From Gautieria morchelliformis (Eukaryota > Basidiomycota > Agaricomycetes > Gomphales > Gomphaceae): 64,000 bases of DNA. How positions within the stretch are numbered: position 1 is the stretch's first letter; each line of letters starts with the position of its first letter. Location: positions 310,001 to 374,000 of the forward strand of contig WHVA01000006.1 of NCBI GenBank assembly GCA_015179125.1, given 5' to 3'. Made by a program: the position numbers and the translations under genes. Below the pieces are notes generated by a model. It was given only the letters and a program-made list of their open reading frames with translations. It did no database searches and was not told the DNA's origin. Shown here one piece after another: positions 27,175 to 39,735 of this stretch.

Positions 27175-29797
27175 TCACTCCTCCGCTGCCAGTGAATCGC
27201 TCTCCCATTTGTCCGATATCCGCTTCAAGCTCTGAAGAATTCGTTGCAGATCGCGTCGACGGACGGGAGTCATACTAGGGTCATGCATACTGTCTCCGGT
27301 GTGCATGGAATGCTCCAAGACACGTATCAGCTCACGGAAGGTCTGTTTGAAGTCGCTCCCATCAACATCGTGCCGCTCGATCCATGTGGACCCTACGAAC
27401 GTCCAGGACCAGTAAGCGAGGTTTTGCTGGGTGGCACTGCTGGAAGCGAAGAACGTCGTCAGTCCCTCAGCTAGCCCCAAATCCACCATCCTATCCCGTG
27501 CCTCTGGGTCCCTTGCAAGGCCCACCAGAGCAAGCGAGGAAGCATTGGAAAGATCGCCACACGGGGAATTCAAGTTCCGGATGAGGGCACGCACACCACA
27601 CTGTCCAAGGATGGTCTTTCTATGTTCCCGCCAGTGCATCATTTCTCCAAGGACCTGTGTCGCTTTGATCTGCACGGGTTCCGTCGCTGGCGTCTCCAGG
27701 AGGGGAATGATTGTAGACGATAGTTTCGGGACCGTCGATTGCGAATCAAAGGAAAGTAGTCGTCGGAAGGTTTCCAAGACCCTGCACGTCAAGCTTTCGG
27801 ACTTGGAGAATGAAAGCACGGCGATTAAAGCCGTGGATGCCCCGCTAGGCCACGACGGGACATTATTTTCAATGAGTAGTTTGCAGATAACCAATCCCCC
27901 AGCCTCGAAATCGGTTCCTCCAAGGCAGTACCGCGACGCGGTGTCGTGGGGGTTGTCTTTTATGATGTCGACGACCCCGCGTATGAGTAGTGTTTGGGCG
28001 TCTTGTCGCCTCGTTTCCTCGTCTCTATAATGGACCACTTCGTGCTTCTGGAAATCAAGAACGAAGACCCCGAGTGCTACACCTATAGCGCAGGTGACAG
28101 GGTCTCCCATGGTATACGGCAACCCCAAGAGTCGAAGCAGGCATGCAGCCACTGCCGGACGAGTCGAAGTCATCGACGCTTCACCGAATTCGGCACCCCA
28201 GAGCGCAATAGTGTCGACCAACGCCCAGACAGAGAAACTCTGCAAATGGGCCTTTCCTGAAGAATGCCGATTAAGAAGCTCCACTATGACACCGAACTCC
28301 CTATTCGCGCGACGACCCTCTGCTCTGTCGCATTGAGTACTGGCACAGAGGTATAAGGCGAGTGCGTCAAGGTCCCAGCCTTCAGATACGAGCTGTTCCA
28401 GGGTGAAGTCACCCCATGAAACAATCCAGGCTCGCCAGTGAAAGCGACTGAGGATGGGAGCTATGTCGCTTTGTGTGCAATGGCGCAGGGCGCAAAACAT
28501 GGAGGCAAGGTATGGGATGCTGTTTGCAGCATGTCGCCTGAAGGCGACGGAGGCCGACTCGGACGATGGGTCCTCAATGAAGGCAGGCTCCAGTCTATCC
28601 ACTAGCAGGTGGATAGCACCACTCTCGCGAAGCATTGACGTTGCACTGAAGTCTGGCCTAAGAGAGGATGTCGCTCTCAGAGCTACGTCGACCACCTCGA
28701 GGTTGTGCGAGGTAGCCACCAGCCAGCCTATGGCTCCAACGTTGAGAACGTGACATGCTTCATCGATCCCAGCACGCTCCATTTCCGAGTTCGACGGAGC
28801 GTGATTCAATTGGAATGAAGGGATGGGGGTCCGAAGGCGAATGGCACTTAACAAAGCGCGTGCGTACTCCGTTAATGCGGATCCTTGGCAGTACGCCCGC
28901 CGAACCTGCATGCGCACAGTCAAAGAAAATGGTGTTTTGTAGGGGCATGTAAGGTCAAAGAGCGGTGCGATCGTTGTAATGACAAAAAATCCTAATAAAA
29001 GGACGGTGAGGGTGATCATTATGTACCCAATATCAGGGTCGATGGACCACAGGAGTATGTCGAGCCCTACGAAAAACAAGGAAAACCCGACCTGTAAAAG
29101 AATGGGAAGCGTGGAAATGATCTCGGATACTTTCCAAGTAACAAGACCAGCATATCTGAAATGACGCTGCCTAGCGTGTGTTTCCACGCGGCCCGGACGA
29201 TTCAGAGTGTATGCTTGGAGCCATTGCTTAGCGAGCATGGCGAAAAAGGCCGCGGAGAGGCTGCACATCAGACTCGAGAACCAGATGGCGTTAATCCACC
29301 ATATATAAGATGATGGTTGGAAGGGGGTAATGAGCGACGATAACGAAACCCCAGAGAGCGAGTCTACAATGCTATTGTTTGTGGGTAGCAACGTATCGAG
29401 CTGTTGCGTTATGTGTAAAAGGAGGGTGGTGGTTGTCGTTTGAGGGTCAGGACTTAACATTTTGTAGGAGTCAACGATAAAGGCTGTAAGGACGGCTGAG
29501 AAAAGGCCGGCCTGAGGCCAAGTTTTGAGCCGCGCCCATAAACGTGTCATATACAACCTTGCTCACCATGATGAGCAAGACGTCTAGGGAATCGTTCCAA
29601 CTTTTCAACATGGCCTTGTCGTATTCCATCGACTCCTTGGCATACATAGACCATAGCTTGCCTTCGCTACGCAGGTCATTCCCGAGAGCTTGATCAGCTT
29701 CTAGACCCAACTGTGGAGCAAAAGTATGCCTCGATGCAGAACGGTAACGGCCTTTCACGACGGGCTGACGCAGCAACCCAAGCAAGTCAGTACGCAT
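27175..29797 (-). CDS. DUF6535-type multipass membrane protein with C-terminal helical repeats
   Basis: Exon 1 is 29797-29567 and exon 2 is 29511-27175, joined by a 55-bp GTGAGC..CAG intron in phase 0. The product is about 855 residues. The junction yields DVLLIM then AGLFSAVLTAFIVDSYK, the hallmark of the basidiomycete DUF6535 family. Preceding residues (W..YAKESMEYDKAMLKSWN) are also typical. Membrane segments follow around AGLFSAVLTAFIV, the INAIWFSSLMCSLSAAFFAML helix, LPILLQVGFSLFFVGLDILL and IMITLTVLLLGFFVITTIAPLF. The rest (about 550 residues) is soluble and helical, with ARM-like character. The biological role is unknown. The start is the first ATG and an upstream exon is possible. 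Confidence 0.85.
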
Positions 29798-29799
29798 AA

Positions 29800-31190
29800 T
29801 CGTAGGAATGTCAGCGAGAATCCTACACTGTGTCGGTACATGTCAGATAAGCGACCAAAAACGAGCCAGTGAATGTGCTTGAAGGTTGATGAGAGTCGCC
29901 AGAGGTAAGAAGCTTATGCTGCCGATGTACTGGCCTTTGTGTCGCCAAGCTGCTATCAGACCAATGGTCTGCTGACTGCTGCCCACACAGCACGACTTGG
30001 AACCAGGGGGCCAGATTCAATAGCGGGTGAAACACATATTTGTAGGCTCACAGGAACCCGGGAGACATATTGCGTATATCGGTTATATAAAGCTCGAGGC
30101 TGTGAGTCCATTTCTGTTATCATTTCGGGTAAGTGTGGAGCACAGCATAGAGAAGCGGAAGAGCCTAATGAAGCCAGACTAGGCATATGCATGAGATGGT
30201 TGATTGCCCTGGACATCGAAGGCAGGCATGTGAGCTGCGGTCAACTTGATACTGTAGGTCAAACGCCACAGCCTTCCGTCTGCGGACGAGATTTACACGG
30301 GGCACAGTTTCATGTGCCAGGGCGCCGGCGTGTGTGGGGCCAGGGTCTGTCTTGCTCAAAGAGACCCTGGTTACAACTCGAAATGTAGCAACGAGCTAGC
30401 CAGACAGTTGGACATTCAAAACCAAAAAAAAAGTCAGAGAGTAAAGTTCCTCGCCCGCGTGGTCGATGACCAGTGACCATGCACAGCCTGGCGATCATTA
30501 ATGATGGGGTATATATACAGCACAGTCAGGCGCCTGGTGTTTGAAAATAACGCTCGCGCTGCACCTCAGAATTACCTCTGGTCAGCTTACCGCCTCATCA
30601 TTCGGCACTTTAGCTGCAAAATGATCCACTTTTCATGAAAATCAAATAAGATTTAAGAGAATTTAAATCCATCAAGATGTCAGACATTAATGGTTGAAAG
30701 GCCTACTTCTCTGCTAGAGAAAGGGCTTTCAACTCCCGGTCCACCTGATTCAATCGTATATCCAAAACGTTAATCTATTTCCATTCTCCAGCAGTAGTGG
30801 CGTAATCACGGTTTGCTTTAGATTAGGTTTGACGAGAGCAGTAAGGTAGCCGGCGCGGAAATCTGGTCTCAGTCACCTTGCACTGATCGCTCACTTAAGA
30901 GAGGTTTTCAGTAGACCAACATGGAAAATCCACACTCCCAGCCGCCTCCCCTGAGTACCCACTTCCAGCCGGTATCGATTCATGCTAAGAAGAAATCGCC
31001 AGAGCTAAGGCCTAATCTGGAGGCGCTCGTCATTGGACTGCATGGCAGTGTTCATCGCACCCAGGTTGTTTACACGGGGAATGCATGTTGACCCCAATGA
31101 TCGAGAATGAAGGAAGTCTTCGACTAATTTCTGGCAATGCGCTATCAAGCCATCATGCTTTGCTTCGCTTCCGTATGATGCTGGGAGAGA
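29800..31190. other. Intergenic region
   Basis: No supported gene. A plus-strand frame at 29939-30388 has no domain and atypical composition. An A-run near 30423 and AT-rich non-coding sequence follow. Confidence 0.4.
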
Positions 31191-31194
31191 TCCA

Positions 31195-32150
31195 GATGCT
31201 GTACGAGTGGTAGTCCGGGGCGCGAATCAGCCAAAGATGACCTGATGACAATTTTGGTCGCCGTGTTGATCGGGGCACGGTGTTTGTGATCTGGTGCTAT
31301 GCGATTTGAATAGCATGATTCACCTGGTGCGTAGCGTGTCTACCTCTCGGAAAAGTATGTTGTCCCAGAGAGGTCCCCTTGCATCTCGCCTCTTCATCTG
31401 CATGTTCGGCGTACTGGAGCTGGTGTAGGGAGGTCGGAGAACCCGTCGTAATACGAGCTTTGCAATGCCACGCAGAATCACACACGGTGACACGCATATC
31501 ACCTTTCAGCGAAAAATATCTGGCACACCTTACTCTGTTCCGGAACTTCTGCCAACTCCAAAATGTGACCTGATGCTGTACGAGTGGTGCGAATCAGCGA
31601 AAGATGACCTGATGACAATTTTGTTCGTCGTGTTGATCAGCCGCGGTGTTTGTGATATGGTGCTATGCGATTTGAATAGCATGGTTACCTGGTGCGTAGC
31701 GTGTCTACCTCTCGGAAAAGTATGTTGGCCCAGAGAGGTCCCCTTGCACCTCGCCTCTTCATCTGCATGTTCGGCGTACTGGAGCTGGTGTAGGGAGGTC
31801 GGAGAACCCGTCGTAATACGAGCTTTGCAATGCAACGCAGAATCACACACGGTGACACGCATCACCTTTCAGCGAAAAAAATCTGGCACACCTTACTGTG
31901 TTCCGGAACTTCTGCCAACTCCAAAATGTGACCTGATGCTGTACGAGTGGTGCGAATCAGCGAAAGATGACCTGGTGACAATTTTGTTCGTCGTGTTGAT
32001 CAGCCGCAGTGTTTGTGATATGGTGCTATGCGATTTGAATAACATGGTTCACCTGGTGCGTAGCATGTCTACCTCCCGGAAAAGTAAGATGTCCGAGAGA
32101 AGCCCGTGGCACCTCGCATTTCCATGTTCGGCCTACTGGAGCTGGTGTGG
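31195..32150 (+). repeat. Three-copy direct tandem repeat, units about 363-377 bp
   Basis: Units start with GATGCTGTACGAGTGG at 31195, 31572 and 31935. Each contains GATGACCTG.TGACAATTTTG, the ATGCGATTTGAATA.CATG block, TCTACCTC.CGGAAAAGTA and the CGGCGTACTGGAGCTGGTGT block. The third copy is truncated and more diverged. A 239-codon frame across copies 1-3 is a by-product of the repetition. Confidence 0.85.
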
Positions 32151-33185
32151 CATCATGCCTCGGCCGCCGGTGTCAAGGGGTTGATTCTGGGAAACAATAA
32201 ATCACTTCCAGGTTTCTATGACGAACCATCTCATTCAGCTCACCCAGTTTGTCTAATCATCGGCGAGGACTGAAATACTTAAAACGGCGCCAGAGCCCAT
32301 AACAACGCTTTAAATGTAGGCCATGGCACATCAAGGGAATGATTTCAAATTATAGAAGACCCATTTACCACGTTTATAGGACTAGCCCAGGGGATACCTC
32401 GTGGTTTCAGATCCGTGTGAGGACACTTAACTAACACGGATTAACGCTTCAGACAAGATGTTCAATTTCGAAGCGTTATCGCTGAAAAATAGCTGAGCGT
32501 CAAGAACGGATTCGTGAGCCGGGAAGTCAAAGAAAGTAGAGCGCAGAAATCCTCGCCTGTTTGAATATATGCATCGGAGGAGTAATTAATCCATTCTGTC
32601 GTACACAGGTACTAGTGCCCCCAGTCACTGTATAGAGTGTTTAGGATATAACGTCACCCCTGCCGGTAAGCATTGCCTTGGTCCATTCCGACCAGAGCCG
32701 ATCTTCAACTGCACGGCGTTCACTTGCAGCATGCTTCCTCGTAGACTGAGCCTAATGGATGTTTAGAAAGTGTAGCGGTCAAGGGTCGAAGGGAGAAATA
32801 ACCATTGGATTCACAGCTTTACCAGAAATATTGGGATGTACCGATGCATGTGAGTAGTGCAAGTTTGGTGTGATTCAAAGATGAACCCCACCAGAACCCG
32901 TGAAGATGGAGAAAAAGACCTAGGTTGGTTAACCAGCGGAGTCAGATGCCGCCAATCCTTGCAACGAGCGGCAGATCTGAATAATAGCTAGTCCAAACTA
33001 GTAGATGGAGAATTTCTGCCCGCATCACGAAGTCACAGGTGTTCCATGGGTATGAATTACGATTAGACTCTAGAAATACAGCAGGTATCCTTGTTGGGCT
33101 GTCGAAGCCATTCTCATATCTTATAAGTACCCAGAGCCTTTGTATCAGACTGACAACGGAACTCACTTCAGGGTATAGAACAAGG
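32151..33185. other. Intergenic region
   Basis: No supported gene. It holds the 3' flank of the dynactin-like gene. A minus-strand frame over 32942-33358 overlaps the real last exons in another phase. Confidence 0.4.
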
Positions 33186-34054
33186 TCACTCATATCCCAA
33201 CCGCCTCTGCTCCTCTTTTTCTCGTTCCTTTTTACCGACTCGGTCTTCAGCTTCAGTGATAACATCGTTCCAAGCCACGAAAAGTTCTGACAATGCATCG
33301 ACCTATATCGGTCAGGATTGTATGCAAACAAAGCTTGACCTGCAGACCTTCGTCGCATGCCGCTCCAGCAGGGCTCCTATGCGACTCTCAAGAGAAGCTG
33401 CCTTGGCAAGATCCTCCTCATGGGCCGTCACTAATGCCCGCAGTCGTGGCTGGAGGGGCTCATGGTCTGTTACCGTCAACTAGTTAATCACGTATATCTA
33501 GGAGTGCCCGAGCTACTCACCGACCAGCTTTCCAGCTCCAGTTACGCCACGCTTTTCCAGGGCGTCGACTTCTCGCAAATCCCGATCAGCAGCCCGAATC
33601 TCGACCTCCATCTCGGACAAGAAAGCATCCAACTCTGTAGAGGACATGGAAGAATAACTCGGCGGCGCAGACGAAGAGTTTGAGAGCCCTGAAAGTGCAA
33701 AGGAAGGGGTTAAGAATTGTGCGTGCTCGTCATCTACGCGAATAAGGGTCAGACACTCTGGACGCTAGTACGATGGGCCGACGGACAATGCTCCATGAAT
33801 CGCTTTAGCCCATCATTGCTAGCGACAATTGCATCCAGTCCTCTCTGGACTTCCTCTGCTCTTCTAAAGAGCGGCTCTCCTTTCTGTGCATCCTCTTTTG
33901 TAGCTCTGCCTTCAACCCCCAGTTTACGCGCCTCCTGTCGAACGCCTAGAAGTAATGCCTCTAACCACCTTAGTCGCAACTCCAGCGACACCTCGGGAGA
34001 AATTTCAGATGGTATTGGAGTTTCGACCTCGAGCTTCGACTGGTCCATGTCCAT
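33186..34054 (-). CDS. Dynactin subunit 3 (p24/p22)-like protein
   Basis: Predicted exons are 34054-33757, 33688-33521, 33466-33348 and 33302-33186, with introns of 45-70 bp. All phases are compatible (GTGTCT..CAG, GTGAGT..CAG, GTCTGC..TAG). The product is about 233 residues, mostly helical. It has LELRLRWLEALLLGV, RRAEEVQRGLDAIVASNDGLKRFM, TELDAFLSEMEVEIRAADRDL, HEEDLAKAASLESRIGALL, and LSELFVAWNDVITEAEDRV near the C-terminus. This pattern recalls the p24 shoulder subunit of dynactin, the dynein cofactor. I chose the ATG at 34054 (MDMDQSKLE). The frame is open upstream to 34303, but that extension looks non-coding. Two donors are non-consensus. Confidence 0.55.
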
Positions 34055-34303
34055 CGCGGACGCCGAGTCCGCACGAGCCGGCTGGGCTCGAAAGGTGAAA
34101 CTGGGTTCACTGGGAGGCGGTGGTGAGGTTGGAGGTGTGGTTGAGAAAACTCGGTGATGGTGAGCGTCTCCTAGGAACACACTACCGAGGACAGGCATCG
34201 GTGGCTGTTGATTAAGAAACAATCGAAGTCCGCTAATTTGACAACGAAAATACTGTAGCGTTCCGGCCGAGTCTTCATATGTCACCCAATGCACAATCGT
34301 CAC

Positions 34304-34944
34304 CTCCTGGGTGTGATTACACTTATCTCTCCCTTTGCGTCATTAGTCTTTAAGGTCTCCTTGCAACGTAGTACGTAGGCTAAGCACTTACACACGTTAC
34401 AAGAGGAAAGGAGCCGCATTATGATGTGAATGAAACTCTAAATAAGACATGTATATCATTGTGGCTACAGCTACAGCAGTGTCCGTCCCCCATATTGCGT
34501 CAGCGAAAAAAATTGTAAGAAATCTGGAAAGAGATGTGAGTACAATTCTTAGCACAGAATACTCAATCAACAATGAAGTATCAGTATGTAAATGCAATAT
34601 AAATGTGTCTCCACAGCACAAGTGTGCAGGCAGAACAGGTCTGAGATTTTGTCATCATAAAAAGAATCGAAGAGGATTGGAAACTAGTGGATAAGAACAC
34701 GAGAACTCACGGTATGTTTCATAGATTGCAGGATAAGGTCCTGTCAAGAGCAACGTAGATCAGTATCTCTCACAGACGATCGAAGAAAATCTAAGGAAGG
34801 TATCGTTGGGAAGATCAGATATTATAGGCAATATTTCGTTTGTCCGCAACACCCCGTCAGGGCTTTCGGAACAGGTCTGAATATTATTTCATCAAAGGAA
34901 GGGTGCACTGGTTCACGATCCTGGATAACAAAAACATACCAGGT
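34304..34944. other. Intergenic region
   Basis: AT-rich, with no supported gene. It lies between two minus-strand genes, so it holds the 5' region of the dynactin-like gene and the 3' end of the calcipressin gene. Confidence 0.4.
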
Positions 34945-35729
34945 TTAAGCCGTTGATCTAGAAACAAGAGGCGGCATCGACGTGCGGGGAAGTATGGGCT
35001 TTGAATGGTTGTCGCTGTCCCATTCGTCATCGACATCTCCTACAAGTGCATCGTCTAGCCGGCCACAATCTTCTACATACACGCCAACACCGGCGGCTGT
35101 CTCCTCGGCTCGCCATAGGATCTCGCCACGCCCGTCGGCTGTTCGCCGTGTGGTGTCGCCCCGCAAGTCCTGTTCGAATTGGATTTTATAGAGGGCCGCC
35201 ATGAGATCGTCGGCAAGCGGCGTGGCATTCGGTGGTTCCTCCTGGATCGGCTCCCATCCCTCTGGGGGTGAGCCTGGCGGTGATATAAGGAAGTTCTTTG
35301 TCGGCGACGGCGGTGCTAGATGGTATGGATCGCGTTTACGAGTACCGTCCGGGTCGAATTCGACATCAGGGGGATCAAGAGGAGTCGGATGCCCGCGGTA
35401 GACTCGTAATGTCACACGCGCACTGGAGGGCCGGGGCCTGAGTCTTCAGCAAGAACATGAAAAACGAAAACCTACTATCCAGCCGTACCTCCAATCTCAA
35501 GGCCGTCGAGGTTTTGCTTACCTTGCTCGGCCGCATGGTCCTCGTAATATACGATGATAGCCCGCCCAAACGCACTGATAGGAGCAAATGTGTGCAATGC
35601 ACCGTACAGAGCAAAATGTTCTCGCAGAGCATCAAGGATACGGGGGTGGAAGAACGATGCTGGCAGCGAAGCCAGAACAAGTGTATTCGTGGGCGTAATG
35701 GCTGGAGGGGGAGCTATTGTGAGGGCCAT
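34945..35729 (-). CDS. Calcipressin (RCAN/Rcn1-type calcineurin regulator)
   Basis: Exon 1 from ATG 35729 encodes an RRM-like domain: NTLVLASLPASFFHPRILDAL, REHFALYGALHTFAPISAFGRAIIVYYE. Exon 2 (about 35415-34945) encodes RVYRGHPTPL and the signature KNFLISPPGSPPEGWEP followed by EEPPNATPLADDLMAAL. The FLISPPxSPP motif is the calcineurin-binding signature of this family, whose members modulate calcineurin in calcium and stress signalling. The intron (roughly 35505 to 35420) cannot be placed with certainty. The strongest donor (GTACGG) and the CCAG acceptor differ in phase, while an ACGAG acceptor restores phase at the cost of two residues. The C-terminus is short and ends SRSTA. Confidence 0.8.
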
Positions 35730-36335
35730 GTCGACGTGAAAATAGCTTGACGGATTTGGGCGACGGATTTTATACCTCCGACCACGTTCCTAAATCTCCG
35801 ACCGCAGGAATGGCAGTGCTTACCGTAAGCCACTGCCCGACCAGCTGCAGCCTCCAGACAACGCCAAGTACCGGCCATGTACTGCCTGTGTATTGCTCCG
35901 TGCAGCGCCTCCACACTTGTCCGGCTATTGAAACCTAAGAGACAGCCTGCTCTCAATTTGACTTACTGCGCCGATCGTCATCCTCGTGCCAATCCTTAGG
36001 AGGAGCTAGCAGTGCCCATCCGTGACTCAGATAAGTGCGTATATCAAAAGCTGCATCATATTCAACAACAGGATGTCAAGCATTCGAAATCCTATCAAAT
36101 GTGGTCCACTGGCTGGAACCACTGCAACGTATTGTTACAACGACCGGACAAGAAACTAGTTTATCCGAGATATGGGAGTACATAACCTGCCTCTCTCTTA
36201 TCCTTTACTGCAAGGAAATAGTGGTTCACTATCCGAGAACGGTATAGTGAGCAATCACAACGAGTAGCGGAAATGTGGGTTCTCCTGCGGTTCCATGATC
36301 GCAAATTAGTCGACCACGCCAAGACACACAGAACT
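35730..36335. other. Intergenic region
   Basis: This is the 5' region of the calcipressin gene and the 3' region of the transporter gene. No supported gene. Confidence 0.4.
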
Positions 36336-38799
36336 GCACCGCGCGGTACTCACAAATTCGGTCCTATCGAGCATGCTTAGGCGCTGCCCTTCATGCTCAT
36401 CGAATGCGATCCCAGATGTGGCTTGGGAGCGGTCGCGGCGTCTGTTCTCCCACAGCATATATATACCAAGCAAAAGCCCCATTGCCGTTTTGATCACGTC
36501 TGAGTAATCTCAGAATATGCATGTTAGGATATCTGAGGCAACTTACATCCTGCCAACATCGCTTGTATGGCAGATATGCTAGTCAAATGAGCCGACATTA
36601 CGCCAAAGACCGATTGATAAACGTACTAGCGAGGGGCTTGGGAAGGAAATACAAAAAATGGTCCAATTATATTCCCTACACAGTAAGCGACAAACAGTGT
36701 CGCGCCCTGAACGCCTTGTTTTCAGAAGATGAAAATATAAGTATCACATGTACTTACAGTAAATGACTTCTTGGTGTCTGTGTGAATAAAGTTTAGTATC
36801 AACCAAAGCTTCTCATATCCAACTGAGCCACTGACAACCGCCCATGTTGAGGCTAACCATAGCCAATCCAAGGGAAAAGCCAACGCTACAAAAGGACCTT
36901 CAGACCGGAAATATGACACGCATACGAGGAAATGACCTTTGTAAAGAAGTGAACCAAAATGCGACTAAACGTCCCCACTGGTTCGAAAGGGGGAGGTATG
37001 CCATACATGCAGACGCAATAATGCACGTGACGTTTCCGATAGTCATGGCAATGACGCGACAATTTGGAAAGCGAGAGGCTGCGTATCCCGCGGCGAGCAG
37101 TGAGAGGCCCTGCACGAAGTCGCCTGGGATTCCTAGGAGTGTTGTTTGCAAGACGCCAAATCCCATTTCTTGAATGATCTAAAGTTTGGATCAGGACAAA
37201 ACAAAGGGGTAGGCAAAAGCAGGTGGTACCTGGGATTTGAAACTTGTCAATAAGCCATTCGGGATCTGGGATGATAGGCATAGCAGGAACAGGAGATAGG
37301 TCTTCGGATCAACTAGCGCATGTCTGATTTGATATGCTTTGAAGTGCTTGTTTTCTAAGAGCGAGATAAACATCGACAATACATCAACGTCATAAATAAA
37401 GCTCACTGATGCCTGTCTTGTTAGAGGCCACTCGCTTCACAGCTACCACTCGCTCCTGTTCGGAAAGGAATCGAGCTTTGACAGGTGAGTCGGGGAGCCA
37501 GACGTATACAACCACTGAAAACAGAGCTGTGATTGCTCCCAGGATCAAGAACTGGCACTGTGTGAGCACAACCCTGGACAAGATATGAGGTTGAAGACCG
37601 ACAACGTAAGTCCATCGTGCAAGACCACCATTTATATGTCCAACGGCGTAGCCAATAAGAGCTCCTATGGTGCTCGCCTTTGAATAAAAATACTCAGTGT
37701 GCTGATGCTCAGTAATAGGATCAATATCACCCAAGATTGGAAAGAAAACCAAGACAGCTGTCGAAACGGTTGTTCCGCGGAAGTATACCTCACCCCAGAA
37801 CCCGACTCAGATGAAACTCAAGTGAACATGAAACTACTCACCACATCCCCGTCATCAATACAAACGCAGGCCTGTCTCATTCTTAGCAATAGACCAGCTG
37901 CCTTGACCGCAGGTAACTCACGTCACCGCGGCTTCAAGGCATCCAAGGACAAAACGGTTGATCATGGCACCCGTAAAATCCTTGCACCCTGCGGTGGACA
38001 TAAGAACTACCGACCAAAGGAATACAGTGACTCCTATCGAATTGTCAGAGTAATGAAGACTTTTTTTTCAATTCCCTATATCGAACCAAGAAATTTCCCC
38101 ATCGGGAGTCGCTGCATTAGCCAGGCCAATGGATACTGCGATACCAGGTATCTAACAGATTTTGAATGGTGAAAGGTACGCTGGAAGAACATCGTGAACA
38201 TACCCGAAATAAAAGATACTGGCCACCCAGGAACTAGATCAAGGGTATATACCTTTAGCGAACGAAGATAGCCTCGCAGCGCTCTGGGACTGACTATTGC
38301 TGCCCGATCAGATGCAAACTCTTCTGGAAACCAAAAATATTGGAGTAGCTGTTGAAGTTAATTCACATTCGAACTAGTATAAGGACCGCAGTATTCACTT
38401 AAGACCTTGTTCTGGGAGATATAATTAGCTCGAAGCCACGCATAGCAGTAGATGGATAAGACAGACGTACTGTCCATAGACTGAAGACAATAGACGATGC
38501 ACCTATGGGTGTCGTGAACGCCGACATCTTTGTTGCGGTGAATAGATCACGCACATGATGGGGAGCACGCGGCGATCAATTTTCTTGAGAACCTGTCGTG
38601 AATATACCTCCCACTGGTGCTCGCGATTCAAGCTGTCGGTTTTCTCATCCCGTGTGAGATGTTCACTTCTCCAAAATAAGTCATAGCCATCGTCAGCTTC
38701 TGAGGAATGAAGACTGGTTGCCGGGTGAGCATTGTCGACTTTCTCATCAGAGAGCTCTCGATCCAATGATTCGGTGTCCTTCATGTCTTCAGCAGCCAC
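36336..38799 (-). CDS. MFS transporter, anion:cation symporter (allantoate permease-like) family
   Basis: A multi-exon minus-strand gene starts at ATG 38799. Recognisable exons in order are: the cytosolic N-terminus and TM1 start (VLKKIDRRVLPIMCVIY), the TM2-3 region near 38170-38080 (YLVSQYPLAWLMQRLPMGKFLG), INRFVLGCLEAAVT near 37950, the TM5-6 block (LILGAITALFSVVVYVWLPDSPVKARFLSEQERVVAVKRV at about 37560-37420), DPKTYLLFLLCL near 37300, TM8-9 (37166-36960), YCVGNIIGPFF near 36680, and the last TM with IYMLWENRRRDRS near 36450. The LPDSPVKARFLSE.ER motif and the C-terminal WENRRRD are typical of Dal5-like permeases that import organic anions or vitamins. At least eight introns are implied and exact exon ends are not assigned. 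One or more exons may be damaged. Confidence 0.75.
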
Positions 38800-39106
38800 G
38801 ACGGGGGGTCGAAGTCAAGACAAAGTGAACTCTCAGCCGATTCGGGCGTTCTTTCATATGGTTCGCTGAGATAACGTCCCTATCACGCTTAGAAGCGTCA
38901 AAATGGACCCTTGTTGCGTTAGTAGGATTGACTTCAGAAGCGTCCGCCACGTGCGTGTGTGCCTGGTATCTTGTCAGTTCTTATTAGTTGGAGTCCGCCC
39001 CATAGCTCAGTCACTTGTGAGCCAGCAGGTAAGAGAAGTACGCAATGATGCCGGCCTTTAAGATAAGTAAGTTCGTTGATGAACAGTGTCGCAAAGCCGA
39101 AGTTGA
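38800..39106. other. Intergenic region
   Basis: The 5' flank of the transporter gene. No feature is recognised. Confidence 0.4.
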
Positions 39107-39508
39107 TCACCCGTGGGAAAGAAGCCCGAAAAGGTAAGTCAAAACTGCTTCGCAGACTTGTAAGTAATTAAGTATTGTAATACTGTAGCTGATATTTTGA
39201 AAGACGCTGGTAGAGACAGCGCCTGCAATGACGGAAATGAAGATCGCAGAAATGATCACGAGCCAGATGATGCTGGAGGCGGGCGGCGGAGACTGGAGTG
39301 TTGCCGGGATCGTGGAGGTCGGAGTGTAATCGGGCACATCAGCAGCTGGTCGTGCGTCGGATTCAAGGGTAAGTATTCCAGATGAGGGCAGCAGGGCAAA
39401 AGGCGCCGGAGCGGGTAAAGTATAGAGATTGAACGAGGTGCTACCAAACGAGAAGAAATATAAGGACATTGCTGCCCGTAAGACAGTGAATAGGAGATGG
39501 AGATACAT
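39107..39508 (-). CDS. Hypothetical small membrane protein
   Basis: A 133-residue frame has an N-terminal hydrophobic segment (LLFTVLRAAMSLYFFSF), a Pro/Ser/Thr-rich middle, and a strong hydrophobic helix (SIIWLVIISAIFISVIAGAV). This could be a signal anchor plus one membrane span. No family is recognised. It lies head-to-head with the F-box-like gene. It could be a chance frame. Confidence 0.3.
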   Translation of the reverse strand: MYLHLLFTVLRAAMSLYFFSFGSTSFNLYTLPAPAPFALLPSSGILTLESDARPAADVPDYTPTSTIPATLQSPPPASSIIWLVIISAIFISVIAGAVSTSVFQNISYSITILNYLQVCEAVLTYLFGLLSHG

Positions 39509-39735
39509 CGCTGTATTGCCCCGGCTGAAGCTTGAAGGTCGACTCGTCGAGCTTATATGCTATTCCAGTGTCAGCCACATAGAAAGCATGTCTCGTGTGT
39601 ATGAGACTACCGAGACCGTCGGTGGCTGGCTGGGATCCTGCGTGCAGACGTGGCGCAGCGGGACGCGAGGTGCGGAACGGCGATGCAGTGAACGGGCGAC
39701 GCGGATCGGAGTGTGGAAACGGCGCAGGACCGTAA

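Noticed and set aside
29939-30388. 149-codon plus-strand frame
   Set aside because: No recognisable motif, lies in intergenic sequence, and has competing frames.
31195-32150. CRISPR-like array
   Set aside because: Three long tandem units, not short repeats with unique spacers. The organism appears eukaryotic.
31465-32184. 239-codon plus-strand frame
   Set aside because: It runs through the tandem repeats and repeats the same peptide blocks. Openness follows from unit length rather than coding constraint.
32942-33358. 138-codon minus-strand frame
   Set aside because: It overlaps the last two predicted exons of the dynactin-like gene in a different phase and has no motif of its own.
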